DNA of 64,000 nt from Bdellovibrionia bacterium (GCA_030427805.1 JAUICP010000001.1:310001-374000), one strand, 5' to 3'. Shown: positions 17,770-27,496, numbered from the stretch's first letter. A program made the numbers and translations. The notes: generated by a model from the letters alone, not told the origin.

Positions 17770-19068
17770 ATGAGTAAAAAAGATGGAAACGGACTCCTCC
17801 GTTGTAGTTTTTGTGGAAAAAGTCAAAACGAAGTCAAAAAGCTAATTGCTGGCCCTGGTGTCTACATTTGCGATGAGTGTATTGAGCTTTGTAACGATAT
17901 TATCGAAGAGGAAAGAGAAAGGGATGATACAACAAAAACAGCCCTTAAAGTTCCGAAGCCCATCGATATTAAGAATTTCTTAGATGATTATGTTATTGGC
18001 CAACAGCAGGCAAAGAAGGCCCTTTCTGTTGCTGTTCACAATCATTACAAAAGAATTAATGCCACTGGTGGAAAGAAAAAAGAAGATGTTGAGCTTTCTA
18101 AGTCGAACATTCTTCTGATCGGGCCAACTGGATCGGGTAAAACTCTTCTCGCCCAAACAATTGCAAAGATTCTTAACGTTCCCTTTGCAATGGCCGATGC
18201 GACGACTCTTACTGAGGCTGGCTATGTTGGTGAGGACGTTGAAAACGTCGTACTCAATCTCTTGCAGGCTGCTGATTACGATGTAGATCGTGCCCAGCGC
18301 GGTGTTATTTACATCGATGAAATTGATAAAATTACGAGAAAGTCTGAAAACCCATCAATTACTAGAGATGTCTCTGGTGAGGGTGTGCAACAGGCCCTTC
18401 TTAAAATTCTAGAAGGTACCGTCGCTAATCTACCGCCGAAGGGTGGTCGAAAGCATCCCCAGCAGGAATTTATTCAAGTGGATACTTCCAATATTCTATT
18501 TATTGCCGGTGGAGCTTTTGTTGGTCTAGACAAAATGGTCGAGTCCAGAGTTTCAAATAAAACACTGGGAATTACGGCTGATATCAAAGCACAATCCGAG
18601 ATCGAAGAAGAAGGTGTCAGTATTTTAGACAAACTCGAGCCGGATGATTTAGCTCGCTATGGTTTAATTCCTGAATTTATTGGTCGACTTCCGGTCATAG
18701 CTGTTCTTAAGCCGCTTGAAATTGATGCACTTATTGAAATTTTAATAAAACCAAAGAATGCCTTAACAAAGCAGTATCAGAAGCTGTTTAGCTACGAAAA
18801 TGTGGATTTAAAGTTCACTGACGAGGCGCTTCGTGCGATTGCACAACAAGCCCTAGACCGAAAAACCGGGGCTCGAGGACTTCGTGGGGTGATAGAATCT
18901 TCAATGCTAGACATTATGTTTGAAATTCCTAGCATGGATAACGTGAAGGAATGTATAATTGATGCAGATTGCATCACTGAAGGTGCAAAACCCAAGGTTA
19001 TCTTCGGGCAAGCTGACAGTTCTTCAGAAGAGAAAAAGCCGAAGGATGGCTCAGCAGAAAGTGCTTAA
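17770..19068 (+). CDS. clpX: ATP-dependent Clp protease ATP-binding subunit
   Basis: ClpX is the AAA+ unfoldase that feeds ClpP. The N-terminal zinc domain has CSFC and CDECIELC (four cysteines). Walker A is [11 protein letters not shown], followed by the GYVGEDVE pore-region motif and the Walker [10 protein letters not shown]. The C-terminal sensor region is complete. Length is 432 aa. It is 2 bases behind clpP and 52 bases ahead of lon, the classic order. Confidence 0.97.
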   Translation: MSKKDGNGLLRCSFCGKSQNEVKKLIAGPGVYICDECIELCNDIIEEERERDDTTKTALKVPKPIDIKNFLDDYVIGQQQAKKALSVAVHNHYKRINATGGKKKEDVELSKSNILLIGPTGSGKTLLAQTIAKILNVPFAMADATTLTEAGYVGEDVENVVLNLLQAADYDVDRAQRGVIYIDEIDKITRKSENPSITRDVSGEGVQQALLKILEGTVANLPPKGGRKHPQQEFIQVDTSNILFIAGGAFVGLDKMVESRVSNKTLGITADIKAQSEIEEEGVSILDKLEPDDLARYGLIPEFIGRLPVIAVLKPLEIDALIEILIKPKNALTKQYQKLFSYENVDLKFTDEALRAIAQQALDRKTGARGLRGVIESSMLDIMFEIPSMDNVKECIIDADCITEGAKPKVIFGQADSSSEEKKPKDGSAESA

Positions 19069-19077
19069 GATTTAGTC

Positions 19078-19129
19078 ATCGCCCAATGATAACCTCTGTC
19101 TAGATGGATTGGAGATTGAGTTGGGCGAT
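19078..19129 (+). promoter_or_regulatory. Inverted repeat spanning the lon leader
   Basis: ATCGCCCAA (19078-19086) pairs perfectly with TTGGGCGAT (19121-19129), leaving a 34-base loop that holds the ribosome-binding GGAG. The right arm covers the TTG start candidate and ends directly before the ATG at 19130. It may act as an mRNA hairpin that hides the start, or as an operator. Confidence 0.45.
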
Positions 19130-21577
19130 ATGAAAACTAAAGGCGAAAAGTACGAATTACCTCTTCTACCTCTTAGAGATCTCATAATTTTTCCACATAT
19201 GATGATGCCTCTCTTCGTCGGAAGAGAGAAGAGCATCAATGCTCTTGAAGAAGCCATGACTAATAAAACGAGTATTGTCTTGGCTGCACAAAAAGATGCA
19301 AAAACAAACAACCCTGAAGCTGATGAAGTTTACTCGGTGGGAACTGTTGGATCCATCATTCAATTGCTTCGCCTCCCCGACGGTACAGTAAAAGTTCTCG
19401 TTGAAGGTCAGCGCCGAGTATTTATCGAGGGCTTCAAGCAGACCGACAGCTTTTTTGTCGTCGAAGTCAAAGACATCGAAGAAAATGAAACCACTGTAGT
19501 CGAAGCCCAAGCGCTGATGCGATCAGTGAAATCGACTTTCGAGCAATATGTAAAACTTAATAAGCGCATCCCACCAGAAATTCTGATGCGAGTTTCAAGT
19601 ATCGAAAAGCCTGGAGAGCTTGCTGATATTATCGTTGCCCAGCTCAATCTCAAACTTGAGAAAAAGCAACTGATCCTAGAAATCGGTGATCCGGGCAAGA
19701 GACTCGAAGAGCTATTGAGTTTAATGACTGGCGAAATCCAGATCCTCGAAGTCGAAAAGAAAATTCGCTCACGAGTCAAAAAACAAATGGAACGCTCGCA
19801 AAAAGAGTACTATCTCAATGAGCAAATGCAGGCCATTCAAAAAGAACTTGGCGAAAAAGATGATTATCAAACTGAACTCATGGAGCTTGAAGAGCAAATT
19901 AAGAAAAAGCCCATGACAAAAGAAGCGCAGAAGCGTTCTTTGAAAGAGCTTAAAAAATTAAAAATGATGTCTCCGATGAGTGCGGAGGCCACTGTTGTAA
20001 GAAATTATATCGACTGGATGCTTGGTCTGCCATGGGAGAACTATTCCGAAGAGCGAGTTGATATCGATTATGCTCAAGAGGTTCTCGATGACGATCATTG
20101 GGGACTTGAAAAAGTAAAAGAGAGAATTATCGAGCACATTGCTGTTAAAGCACTGAGCGACGAACTCAACGGTCCCATTCTTTGTTTGGTAGGTCCTCCG
20201 GGCGTTGGTAAGACTTCACTCGCTCGATCTGTTGCCAAAGCGCTCAACCGTGGGTTTGCGAGAATTTCTCTCGGTGGTGTTCGCGATGAAGCTGAAATTC
20301 GTGGACACAGAAAAACCTATGTCGGAGCTATGCCCGGCAAAATTATTCAGGCCTTGAGAAAAACTGAATACGGCAATCCATTAGTTCTTCTCGATGAGAT
20401 CGATAAAATGAGTAATGATTTTAGGGGAGATCCCTCATCAGCATTACTTGAGGTTCTCGATCCTGAACAAAATGCAACATTCAATGATCACTATCTCGAA
20501 GTAGATTATGACCTTTCAAAGGTTCTCTTCTTTACGACGGCGAACTCTCTTTACCCAATTCCGAGACCACTGCTCGATCGTATGGAAGTAATTTCGCTCG
20601 AGGGTTACATTGAAAGTGAAAAATTAAATATTGCGAAAAAGTATCTGATCCCCAAGCAAGTGAAGCGTCACGGTCTCCAAGATTACAAAGTGACCTTTAC
20701 CGACGGAGGTATCAAAGAGATCATTCGCTTCTATACCAAAGAGGCCGGCGTTAGAAATCTCGAAAGAACGATTGCGACTGTTTGTCGTAAGGTAGCTCGA
20801 GAGATCGTAAAAGCAGAGGCCGTTAGCAGTATGAAAAAGAAAAAGACGGCTAGCAAAGTAAAGGCCTTTTCGATCACTCCTAAGAAAGTGCAAGAGCTGC
20901 TCGGTCCTCAAAAATTTAAGCACGGTAAAGTTGAGGCTGATAACGAAGTGGGTCTTACTAATGGTATGGCATATACCGAAGTTGGTGGTGACTTGCTTGC
21001 CGTCGAAGCGACTGTTGTTCCTGGCCGTGGTAAGTTTACGGTTACGGGCCAGTTAGGTGACGTCATGAAAGAGTCTTGTTCCGCAGCCATGAGTTATGTG
21101 CGATCCAGAGGACCTCTTTTTGGCCTCGATAAAGACTTTTTTGCGAATATCGACATTCACATACACGTGCCAGAGGGGGCGATTCCTAAAGATGGTCCAT
21201 CGGCAGGGTGTGCAATTACCACGAGTATCGTTTCGGCAATCACAAAAACTCCCGTAAAACGGATTGTGGCTATGACCGGAGAGATTACACTTCGTGGTCG
21301 AGTCTTACCCATTGGTGGTTTGAAAGAGAAAATTATCTCAGCCCATCGTGGTGGGATCAAAGAGATCATTTGTCCGAAAGAAAATGAAAAAGACCTAAGG
21401 GATATTCCAAAAGAAGTCCTTCAGGATCTCAAAATTGTTTTGGTTGATCATGTCGATCAAGTACTCGTGAATGCCCTTGATATTAAAAATGCCAAGGAGC
21501 TATTCAAGGCGCGAAGGGATGCTACTTTAGGATTAAAAGCTCAGTATACTGGGCATTCTTATCAGCAACTACAGTAG
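19121..21577 (+). CDS. lon: ATP-dependent Lon protease
   Basis: Lon degrades misfolded and short-lived proteins as a hexameric AAA+ serine protease. The N-terminal LAN domain begins with LPLLPLRD. Walker A is GPPGVGKTS and Walker [11 protein letters not shown]. The catalytic serine sits in [10 protein letters not shown], with the lysine about 43 residues later near the TGEITLRG segment. Three starts are possible: TTG 19109, TTG 19121 (GGAG 6 bases upstream, chosen) and ATG 19130. Length is about 818 aa, normal for LonA. A strong terminator follows. Confidence 0.95.
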   Translation: MGDMKTKGEKYELPLLPLRDLIIFPHMMMPLFVGREKSINALEEAMTNKTSIVLAAQKDAKTNNPEADEVYSVGTVGSIIQLLRLPDGTVKVLVEGQRRVFIEGFKQTDSFFVVEVKDIEENETTVVEAQALMRSVKSTFEQYVKLNKRIPPEILMRVSSIEKPGELADIIVAQLNLKLEKKQLILEIGDPGKRLEELLSLMTGEIQILEVEKKIRSRVKKQMERSQKEYYLNEQMQAIQKELGEKDDYQTELMELEEQIKKKPMTKEAQKRSLKELKKLKMMSPMSAEATVVRNYIDWMLGLPWENYSEERVDIDYAQEVLDDDHWGLEKVKERIIEHIAVKALSDELNGPILCLVGPPGVGKTSLARSVAKALNRGFARISLGGVRDEAEIRGHRKTYVGAMPGKIIQALRKTEYGNPLVLLDEIDKMSNDFRGDPSSALLEVLDPEQNATFNDHYLEVDYDLSKVLFFTTANSLYPIPRPLLDRMEVISLEGYIESEKLNIAKKYLIPKQVKRHGLQDYKVTFTDGGIKEIIRFYTKEAGVRNLERTIATVCRKVAREIVKAEAVSSMKKKKTASKVKAFSITPKKVQELLGPQKFKHGKVEADNEVGLTNGMAYTEVGGDLLAVEATVVPGRGKFTVTGQLGDVMKESCSAAMSYVRSRGPLFGLDKDFFANIDIHIHVPEGAIPKDGPSAGCAITTSIVSAITKTPVKRIVAMTGEITLRGRVLPIGGLKEKIISAHRGGIKEIICPKENEKDLRDIPKEVLQDLKIVLVDHVDQVLVNALDIKNAKELFKARRDATLGLKAQYTGHSYQQLQ

Positions 21578-21628
21578 GCTGCCAAAGCATCTGGGCTGAA
21601 TAAGGCCCTTGAAATAAATACCTACACT

Positions 21629-21665
21629 GACCCAATTTTCGTTTCTTGAAAATTGGGTCTTTTTT
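21629..21665 (+). terminator. Terminator after lon
   Basis: A 12-bp perfect stem (21629-21640 with 21648-21659) with a 7-base loop is followed by six T. It closes the clpP-clpX-lon operon. Confidence 0.92.
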
Positions 21666-21801
21666 ATGAACCCCCTTTAAACTCGAATTTGTTGTTAATA
21701 GGCAATAGGTTGAATTTGAGAGGGCGGTTGTGACTCTGCTTCAGGTCTAACTAGTAAAAAATACTTGGTTTATCGGTATGGGGAATGCTTAAGGATTTCA
21801 T

Positions 21802-22716
21802 ATGCTGAGATTATCTCGAGTTCTATCAGTCACTCTATTTCTGTGGACGCTCTCGATTGTGGCAATTGCCCAGGGAGCGAAGTCGACCAACAGTCGATGT
21901 GAATTCCTATTGGCAGCCAAAGATCAGCAATACATGCAGATGATAAATCAACTCGTCGAAGATCCCAATTACAACCCCATGAAGCCATTTAGCGACGATC
22001 AAAGTCGCCTCATCCTTGAATCAGAACTTTCGGTTAGAGAGTTGCTATTTGGATCGAGTATTGAGTATTTACGACTTCACGTTACGCCGGATGCATTAGG
22101 GGATGAGGGTAAGTTTGTACATAAGCTGACTCGCCGAACGAACGAGAAAATTTACTTTATGGTAAGAAAAAGCCGTTACATGAAATTGGCCCAAGAAGTG
22201 AATGGTGCTAGCTTTTCTCGACAGATTCAAGCGGTCGACAGTTTCTATCGGAGCCTGCGAAAGGACTTGGGTTTATCCACAATCGAATATAGCGCCCTTG
22301 AAGTGGCGAATGCATTTAGTGAAATTTATGAGAGCTTCACCGATGAGCTTGGGTTTTCTGGCGACGTTGAACTTGTCTTCTTTGGCAGTGTACCCAACGG
22401 AAAGGCTCGCTTGGGTCACTCGGACTGGGACTATGTCTTCGGCCAAGAACTGGAATTCAATTACTTGAGGTTGCAAGGTAACGAAGAATTGAAAAGAACC
22501 ATCGAAAAGGACATGCACCGGTTTTCAAATTCTGCCGAAGCAAAAATATCAAATCTCTTTGCCCTTGATGGTGAGCCCCGGGATTGGGTGAATTCACGGC
22601 CTGACTCAGAATATTCAGCTCTCAAGTACCTGACCCATTACAATCCCCTGGTATTTCGAATCGGTCCTGACGGACATGGGTTTGAGGTTCAGTTGCAAGA
22701 TGAAGGACACCACTGA
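21802..22716 (+). CDS. Exported protein with nucleotidyltransferase-like motif
   Basis: An N-terminal hydrophobic signal (residues 7-25, ending near AIAQGA) sends the protein out of the cytoplasm. Residues 194-210 read as the polymerase-beta-type nucleotidyltransferase signature: Gly195-Ser196, then Ser207-Asp208-x-Asp210. A possible third carboxylate is in the C-terminal GFEVQLQDE segment. If active it would be a secreted nucleotidyltransferase, with no obvious periplasmic nucleotide source. Possibly it acts on host material or has lost activity. AAGGA stands before the ATG. The flanks are a terminator upstream and a regulator gene downstream. Family not recognised. Confidence 0.6.
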   Translation: MLRLSRVLSVTLFLWTLSIVAIAQGAKSTNSRCEFLLAAKDQQYMQMINQLVEDPNYNPMKPFSDDQSRLILESELSVRELLFGSSIEYLRLHVTPDALGDEGKFVHKLTRRTNEKIYFMVRKSRYMKLAQEVNGASFSRQIQAVDSFYRSLRKDLGLSTIEYSALEVANAFSEIYESFTDELGFSGDVELVFFGSVPNGKARLGHSDWDYVFGQELEFNYLRLQGNEELKRTIEKDMHRFSNSAEAKISNLFALDGEPRDWVNSRPDSEYSALKYLTHYNPLVFRIGPDGHGFEVQLQDEGHH

Positions 22717-22857
22717 AGAGAAAGCTGCAAGGCGTTACAAGGGGTAAAAATACTCATTTTTGACCGCGAAATTGCTACATTTATCGGATGCCAAAGTGGG
22801 CTAAAAAGGCTTGAAAGATAACATGTAGACTCATTTTCACAATCCTGTTGACCACCT

Positions 22858-24054
22858 ATGGGCCATTTGCAAAAACTAGTCATTGGTATAACAGATTTTT
22901 TAAGATCTGAGGGCCTTGTGGATAAAACTGTTGAACATAATGAATCACTTTTTGAACTCGGAAAGCTTTACTGCGACCGAGGGGATTTGTTGATAGCCAT
23001 TAATAAATTAGAAATGGCTCGTGATTTATTTTTCAAGAATCAAAATTTTGATCGTTATCTTGATTGCCACAATATGCTTCTCCGAAATTATGCCGAAACC
23101 AAACAGTTCGAAAAAATTACCGAAGCAAAAGAGAGCTTACAAAAACTCGTGGTCGAAGAAGGCTTTGAGCTTAATGCCAAGACCTATTACACCTTAGGGA
23201 TTTGTTCATCCTACAACCAGGATTACGACGTCGCTCTCGAGTACTTTCAAAAGTCTTTAGCGATTGCACTTTCAGAAGACGATAAGAAAGATATCTGTTT
23301 TGCTATTAACGGAATTGCAATTACCTACTACAATCTCGATAAGCTTCAAGAAGCCCTAAAAGAGATTTATAATTTACAAGTTTTCTTCCAGGTTCTTCCA
23401 TTACAAGAGCTTCGACTTTCGAGTCAGATATTGAATGCCAATATTTTGCGAAAGATGAAGAAGTTTGATCAGGCTCTCGATATTTTGTGGGAATGCTATG
23501 ACACCTTAAGAGTAAATAAAAATATGTATCAATATTTCTTTTTGCTCTTCTGCTTAGGAAAGCTCTACAAAGAATCAGGTGAAGTGAATCTCGCGACCAT
23601 GTATCTAGAGCTCGCTAAAAAATCTATCGATCCAGAAAATTTAATTTGGTTGTCAGAGCAAGTAGACACCCAGCTCAAAGAGTTAGGCGTAACTGAAAAA
23701 GATAACTATGACATTGTTTTCGATTCTTCTACCAACTCAATCGTTGAGAAGAAAAAAGGTAAGGTCGATTTCAAAAATCAATTTATCCTTATGGATATGT
23801 TGAGACTATTTATAAGACATCCCGGACAGGTTTATTCGAAAGAAGAGCTCGTTCGTGAAGTTTGGCGGCAAGAATACAATCCGGCCGTCCATGACAATAA
23901 AATATATGTAACCATTAAACGCTTGCGCAAATTAATTGAGCCTGAATATGACAAACCAAAATACATATTTAGAGCCAAAAATGGTTATTATTTGAATAAG
24001 AACACATCTATCTTATTGCAAAACGAAACATCATCAATAGAGAGGGGAATTTGA
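22858..24054 (+). CDS. TPR protein with C-terminal OmpR-type winged helix
   Basis: The first 270 residues are helical repeats of TPR type, such as segments around 150-160, 190-205 and 235-255. Residues about 300-385 form an OmpR/PhoB-like DNA-binding domain with the recognition helix near NKIYVTIKRLRKLI and the C-terminal hairpin YIFRAKNGYYL. There is no receiver domain, so the TPR part probably senses a protein or peptide, as in SARP/HilA-like regulators. The start ATG has no good ribosome site. The stop overlaps the following exported protein gene by one base, so that gene is in the same transcript. Confidence 0.78.
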   Translation: MGHLQKLVIGITDFLRSEGLVDKTVEHNESLFELGKLYCDRGDLLIAINKLEMARDLFFKNQNFDRYLDCHNMLLRNYAETKQFEKITEAKESLQKLVVEEGFELNAKTYYTLGICSSYNQDYDVALEYFQKSLAIALSEDDKKDICFAINGIAITYYNLDKLQEALKEIYNLQVFFQVLPLQELRLSSQILNANILRKMKKFDQALDILWECYDTLRVNKNMYQYFFLLFCLGKLYKESGEVNLATMYLELAKKSIDPENLIWLSEQVDTQLKELGVTEKDNYDIVFDSSTNSIVEKKKGKVDFKNQFILMDMLRLFIRHPGQVYSKEELVREVWRQEYNPAVHDNKIYVTIKRLRKLIEPEYDKPKYIFRAKNGYYLNKNTSILLQNETSSIERGI

Positions 24055-24569
24055 TGAGTCGAGTTTTAAAGATTTTAAGTTTATTTCTAGTTGTATTTTT
24101 TATGAGCGGAACGACTCATGCCCAGCAGTTTAATAATCTAACTGGTGGTGACGTACCATTTCCTTGGGGAACAGAAATTCCTTTTCCATGGGATTCAATT
24201 GATGGTGTCTGGGTTGCTCAAGATGGACTCAACGAATTCTACTATAACATCAAAGTTGTGGATGCTAACGAAACGGGAAGCCACCATGTTCAGATGTCAC
24301 AATTCAACCCTGTGAATATGGACCTAATGGCATCTGGTGGAGGATTTTTCTCATCCCATGATCGTGTCCTTCGGGTCATCATGAATATGAAAGACTCAGA
24401 AGCCAATTACCTTTCAATTGTTCGTGCTTACGAGTATGAGCGACATGGAGTTACAGACGTCGCAACGGTTATTACCATCAAGTTCTTCGGCGATAACGCC
24501 AACGAAGATCTTCACTTCATTCTAAAGAAGGTTTCAGATATTCCTCTGGCCTTCCCCGAAGAACAATAA
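24054..24569 (+). CDS. Small exported protein of unknown function
   Basis: The start ATG 24054 lies 6 bases after GAGGGG and shares its first base with the regulator's stop. An N-terminal signal peptide (about residues 1-24, ending at THAQQ) leads to a 147-aa mature domain rich in beta structure, with a PFPWGTEIPFPW repeat near its start. No family recognised. Coupling to the TPR/winged-helix regulator suggests it may be its signal partner or its target. A hairpin terminator closes the pair. Confidence 0.7.
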   Translation: MSRVLKILSLFLVVFFMSGTTHAQQFNNLTGGDVPFPWGTEIPFPWDSIDGVWVAQDGLNEFYYNIKVVDANETGSHHVQMSQFNPVNMDLMASGGGFFSSHDRVLRVIMNMKDSEANYLSIVRAYEYERHGVTDVATVITIKFFGDNANEDLHFILKKVSDIPLAFPEEQ

Positions 24570-24589
24570 AGATCTTCTGAGTAATAAAG

Positions 24590-24616
24590 AGCCTCGCCGC
24601 AAGCGAGGCTTTTTTT
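24590..24616 (+). terminator. Rho-independent terminator
   Basis: An 8-bp GC-rich stem (24590-24597 with 24603-24610) with a 5-base loop is followed by a T7 run. It ends the regulator and exported protein operon. Confidence 0.9.
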
Positions 24617-24654
24617 ATGCCTAAATTCAGGTACTTAGAGTATTTAAAAAGCTC

Positions 24655-24683
24655 TCGACAAAGGTCCTATACTTGTGTATAAA
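24655..24683 (+). promoter_or_regulatory. tRNA-Val promoter
   Basis: TCGACA (24655-24660), a 17-base spacer and TATAAA (24678-24683) put the start of transcription around 24690, just ahead of the tRNA. Confidence 0.65.
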
Positions 24684-24697
24684 ACTGATCTTTCCGT

Positions 24698-24773
24698 AGG
24701 GAATTAGCTCAGTTGGTAGAGCGCCACCCTTACAAGGTGGATGTCGTCGGTTCGAATCCGGCATTCCCTACCA
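24698..24773 (+). tRNA. tRNA-Val (anticodon UAC)
   Basis: All arms fold: acceptor 24698-24704 with 24763-24769, D stem GCTC/GAGC, anticodon stem CCACC/GGTGG around the loop CTTACAA (anticodon 24731-24733) and the TTCGAAT T-loop. The 3' CCA is encoded. It reads GUA and other valine codons. Confidence 0.97.
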
Positions 24774-24838
24774 ATCTTTCTCTTCGCTTCGTCCTTTGAA
24801 AACTAGACTCACTCGGCTTCGGTCACCTATTGTTCATA

Positions 24839-24962
24839 GGCTCCCTTCAGCTCTCGTTCGTCTATTTCCAAATGACTCGCGCTTAGAAAGCTTGGTTGAT
24901 GGCTCCATTGGGCTTTCGATCTCTCTATTTTCAACTGACTCGGGTCTAAAAGAATTGGATAT
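24839..24962. repeat. Two imperfect tandem repeats of about 62 bp
   Basis: Units 24839-24900 and 24901-24962 share a start (GGCTCC) and a core of the form TCTATTTYCAAMTGACTCG, with one indel. A more decayed related piece may precede them at about 24796-24825. They fill most of the gap between tRNA-Val and the next gene. No coding frame of note is seen, and origin is unknown. Confidence 0.55.
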
Positions 24963-24971
24963 GGTGGGTTT

Positions 24972-25688
24972 GTGAAATACCTTGTGACGCTATTATTTCT
25001 ATTTTCAATTAATGCCCAATCCATGGAGGTTCCTCGTCTCAAGCTCGAGTATTCCTACGCGATTGATATGTATTGTCCGCTCAGGGTAGAGCCTGAGGCT
25101 CTTGAGCCCTGGCAGCTGGCCCTGATCCCAAAAATTTCGATTTACCAAGTTGAGCTCATTCAGAAACTGGACTGGTTTCAATTTCAGTGGGACACCCAGG
25201 GCGTACCTCTTTTAATGGCCGCAATGAATGAGGTAGGAGCTCCCTTTCCGGTGAGTGCTCTTCAGGCGGCGGTCTTTTTATGCCCGCGATATCCTTTTAT
25301 GGGAACGCCCTTGGCCTTTAATGCGATTTCTTACTTAGAGTCTTCAGCGGATGATATTCCGAGTCTTGGCGGGCAGCCACTTCCAGTTTTCTTTTTTATA
25401 TCAACAGCCTTTCACGAGGTTTTACACAAATATATTACGAGCTTGTTAAAATTAAGACCTTCGAGAATCTTACAAAAGATTCCGAATGAAACACCTCTCT
25501 ATCGGGCCCACCTTCATCTCTTTGCCCTGCAAAGAAAGAGTTTTGAATCACTCGGTCTGTCACATCTACTTCCCCATATCAAAAAGTTAGAATCCCTTCA
25601 TGGCTTGGATTATAAAAGAGCATGGGAGTCTGTTTACTCGAATAACGAGCTTTATAGGGAATTGCTTGGAGAACTCAAGTGGCGATAA
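24972..25688 (+). CDS. Exported protein with HEXXH motif
   Basis: The GTG start gives a clean signal peptide (residues 1-17). The mature part is about 220 aa. His148-Glu149-x-x-His152 (HEVLH) sits in a helix following a hydrophobic strand, as in zinc metallopeptidases. A third ligand could be a His among HLHLF at about residue 180. No wider family match recognised, so a metalloprotease role is inferred from the motif alone. GGTGGG lies only 3 bases before the GTG, which is closer than usual. Confidence 0.58.
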   Translation: MKYLVTLLFLFSINAQSMEVPRLKLEYSYAIDMYCPLRVEPEALEPWQLALIPKISIYQVELIQKLDWFQFQWDTQGVPLLMAAMNEVGAPFPVSALQAAVFLCPRYPFMGTPLAFNAISYLESSADDIPSLGGQPLPVFFFISTAFHEVLHKYITSLLKLRPSRILQKIPNETPLYRAHLHLFALQRKSFESLGLSHLLPHIKKLESLHGLDYKRAWESVYSNNELYRELLGELKWR

Positions 25689-25720
25689 TTGGAGTTCCCC
25701 AAGTTTGAATTTGTTGTCCC

Positions 25721-26410
25721 TTAGATTTTCCAAACGTAACCGAAATTAATTGGACAGTCTCTGAATTTCTCCCACTTTGGTTTCAGTTGCACCCAATCTT
25801 CATCAATGACCCCTTCCACAAATTCGATCAGTTTCCATCCGCTGGACGTCGCAGAGGTAAAGTGGTGACTTGGCAAGTGGATGTAGGTTTCAATTGCCTT
25901 AGGGTTTCCATCTTTATCGTCATAATGAGTCGGCATACCATTCATTAAGAAAAATGGATGAATGCCAACAACAATAAAAATTGCCCCTTCCTGCGAAAGT
26001 CTCGCAGCCTCTTGATAGACTTTCATGAGGTTAGGTAAATGTTCGTCAACGAGACTCATAGTAATAAGATCGTATTCATTGGCCGGTAAATTTGTTTCCT
26101 CGACGCTTCCAAGGTTAAGCTCTTCGTATAAATTTTTTGTCCTGGCCAAATCTAACATCTCAGGAGTGAGATCAAGACCATCGATATTCTGTAGACCTTT
26201 ATTTTGCAAGAATTGTCCGATTCGTCCTGTGCCACAGGCTAAATCAAGACATTTTTGTGATTCGCTCCAATTCACTGATTCTAGTGAATCAAAAATTTTT
26301 ATATCTAATAAATCAGGTACCGTTGATTCGTAGGTATCGGCCCACTCTCCATAACCAGTTTTTGGATTAACAGTCGGGTATCCTCTTTTGTCGAAATTCT
26401 TAAATTTCAT
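25721..26410 (-). CDS. SAM-dependent methyltransferase, class I
   Basis: The SAM-binding motif LDLACGTG is at residues 55-62, with DGLDLTPEML as motif II and a later LITMSLVDEHL segment as motif IV region. Length (229 aa) and plan match the Methyltransf_11/25 type, which act on small molecules or quinone-like substrates. No substrate can be named. It is a single gene, 32 bases from the convergent HEXXH gene. Confidence 0.82.
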   Translation of the reverse strand: MKFKNFDKRGYPTVNPKTGYGEWADTYESTVPDLLDIKIFDSLESVNWSESQKCLDLACGTGRIGQFLQNKGLQNIDGLDLTPEMLDLARTKNLYEELNLGSVEETNLPANEYDLITMSLVDEHLPNLMKVYQEAARLSQEGAIFIVVGIHPFFLMNGMPTHYDDKDGNPKAIETYIHLPSHHFTSATSSGWKLIEFVEGVIDEDWVQLKPKWEKFRDCPINFGYVWKI

Positions 26411-26480
26411 ATTTCTATCCTAAAATTAGAATTAATGTTTTTAAAAAAGAATAATATAGATTAGTGACATGAAATTACAT

Positions 26481-26534
26481 AAATACTCCTTTCCCTGAGG
26501 AAATTGGGAGACAGCCTTCTCCCAAGGAGTATTT
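26481..26534. other. Nested inverted repeat between two minus-strand genes
   Basis: A perfect 11-bp outer stem (26481-26491 with 26524-26534) encloses a second stem GGGAG/CTCCC (26506-26510 with 26519-26523). There is no long T tract. It could end the lipoprotein transcript from 26622, or be a structured leader of the methyltransferase gene. The rest of the 26411-26621 gap shows nothing else. Confidence 0.55.
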
Positions 26535-26621
26535 ATTTGTGAGGAAAGAAATCCTTAAGCTTCACCAAAGCTCTGAGCAAAATTATTTAAAAAGAAAGTT
26601 GATGTCAAATATCATTTTATT

Positions 26622-27362
26622 TTAGTTCTTAGAGCACTGAACATCGAGGAGAAGTTGCGGGACATCAGCTTTATTGGCTTCATCTTTATTTCGTGCCGAG
26701 ATTGAAGCGTTGAAGCTACCTCCATATTCTGGAGACAACTGGTGATTTTCGTACTTATAAACAATCTTATCGGCAAAGCCTTGGCCAACTTTTGAATTCA
26801 CATTAAGGACCAGGGGGGCATTTTCTTGGCTGTAGTCTTGAGTCAGGTTAAAGCGAAGCTCAATTTGTGGTGTTTCCAATTTTAAATCTTCTTCCACTTC
26901 AAGTTGCGGATGCTCAAGGTCAGCGTAAAGACCAAAATAGGCAATTTTCTGGTAGCCAATATTTTCGAAATTAAATTCTTTTTTACTTTCACTGACTTCG
27001 AATGTGTACAGACGATAGAGTCGGTAATCGTAGTCTTCACAGTTTTCACAGACTTTTCCACTTCTTCGGATTTGATCCTGAAGAAAAGCTGAACATTCGT
27101 AGGTCCCAGAAATTTCAATAGGTTCTGGAGGCATTACAGGATCACCAAAAGAGTCCCAATCGCCCATGGTAGCGGCATCAACTGGGCGGCCCACTAAAAC
27201 AGAAGGACCCTGCTTGCCAGCCACTTCTGGATTGGTTTCAGTGGAGGTTGGACTTGTGGGTGTAATTGGAGCTAGAGGAGCTTCGGGCTTAGAGCTAGTA
27301 TTTGGTGAACAAGAAACGAGAAAGAAACCCGCTAAAATAATAAGTACCGCATTTAGTTTCAA
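26622..27362 (-). CDS. Lipoprotein of unknown function
   Basis: Signal peptide with lipobox FLVSC, acylation at Cys18. A Pro/Thr/Ser-rich linker (about residues 22-50) follows, then a soluble domain of about 190 residues with a CENC pair near 118 and a final Cys near 243. The plan resembles surface or periplasmic lipoproteins with a tethered domain. No family recognised. It is alone in its transcript as far as I can see. Confidence 0.72.
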   Translation of the reverse strand: MKLNAVLIILAGFFLVSCSPNTSSKPEAPLAPITPTSPTSTETNPEVAGKQGPSVLVGRPVDAATMGDWDSFGDPVMPPEPIEISGTYECSAFLQDQIRRSGKVCENCEDYDYRLYRLYTFEVSESKKEFNFENIGYQKIAYFGLYADLEHPQLEVEEDLKLETPQIELRFNLTQDYSQENAPLVLNVNSKVGQGFADKIVYKYENHQLSPEYGGSFNASISARNKDEANKADVPQLLLDVQCSKN

Positions 27363-27469
27363 AAGACGTCTCCTCTTTATCGTGCTCGAGGCATAGCATA
27401 GGTGGGCTTTAGGGGTTAAGTAGTATTTAAAACCTTGTAGGGAGTTTAAAAGAGTGCCGTTGAGGGTAC

Positions 27470-27496
27470 AAAAAAAGGGTTCACTTTCGCAAACCC
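27470..27496 (-). terminator. Terminator of the small exported protein gene
   Basis: Read on the minus strand: a stem of at least 5 bp (plus 27477-27481 with 27492-27496) followed by T7 (plus-strand A at 27470-27476). It lies 29 bases after the stop at 27525. Confidence 0.7.

Noticed and set aside
24839-24962. Repeats after tRNA-Val as a CRISPR array
   Set aside because: Only two diverged copies, no unique spacers of even length and no cas genes.
24960-24965. TATGGT as leaderless promoter for gene 24972
   Set aside because: No -35 at the right distance and the hexamer match is poor.
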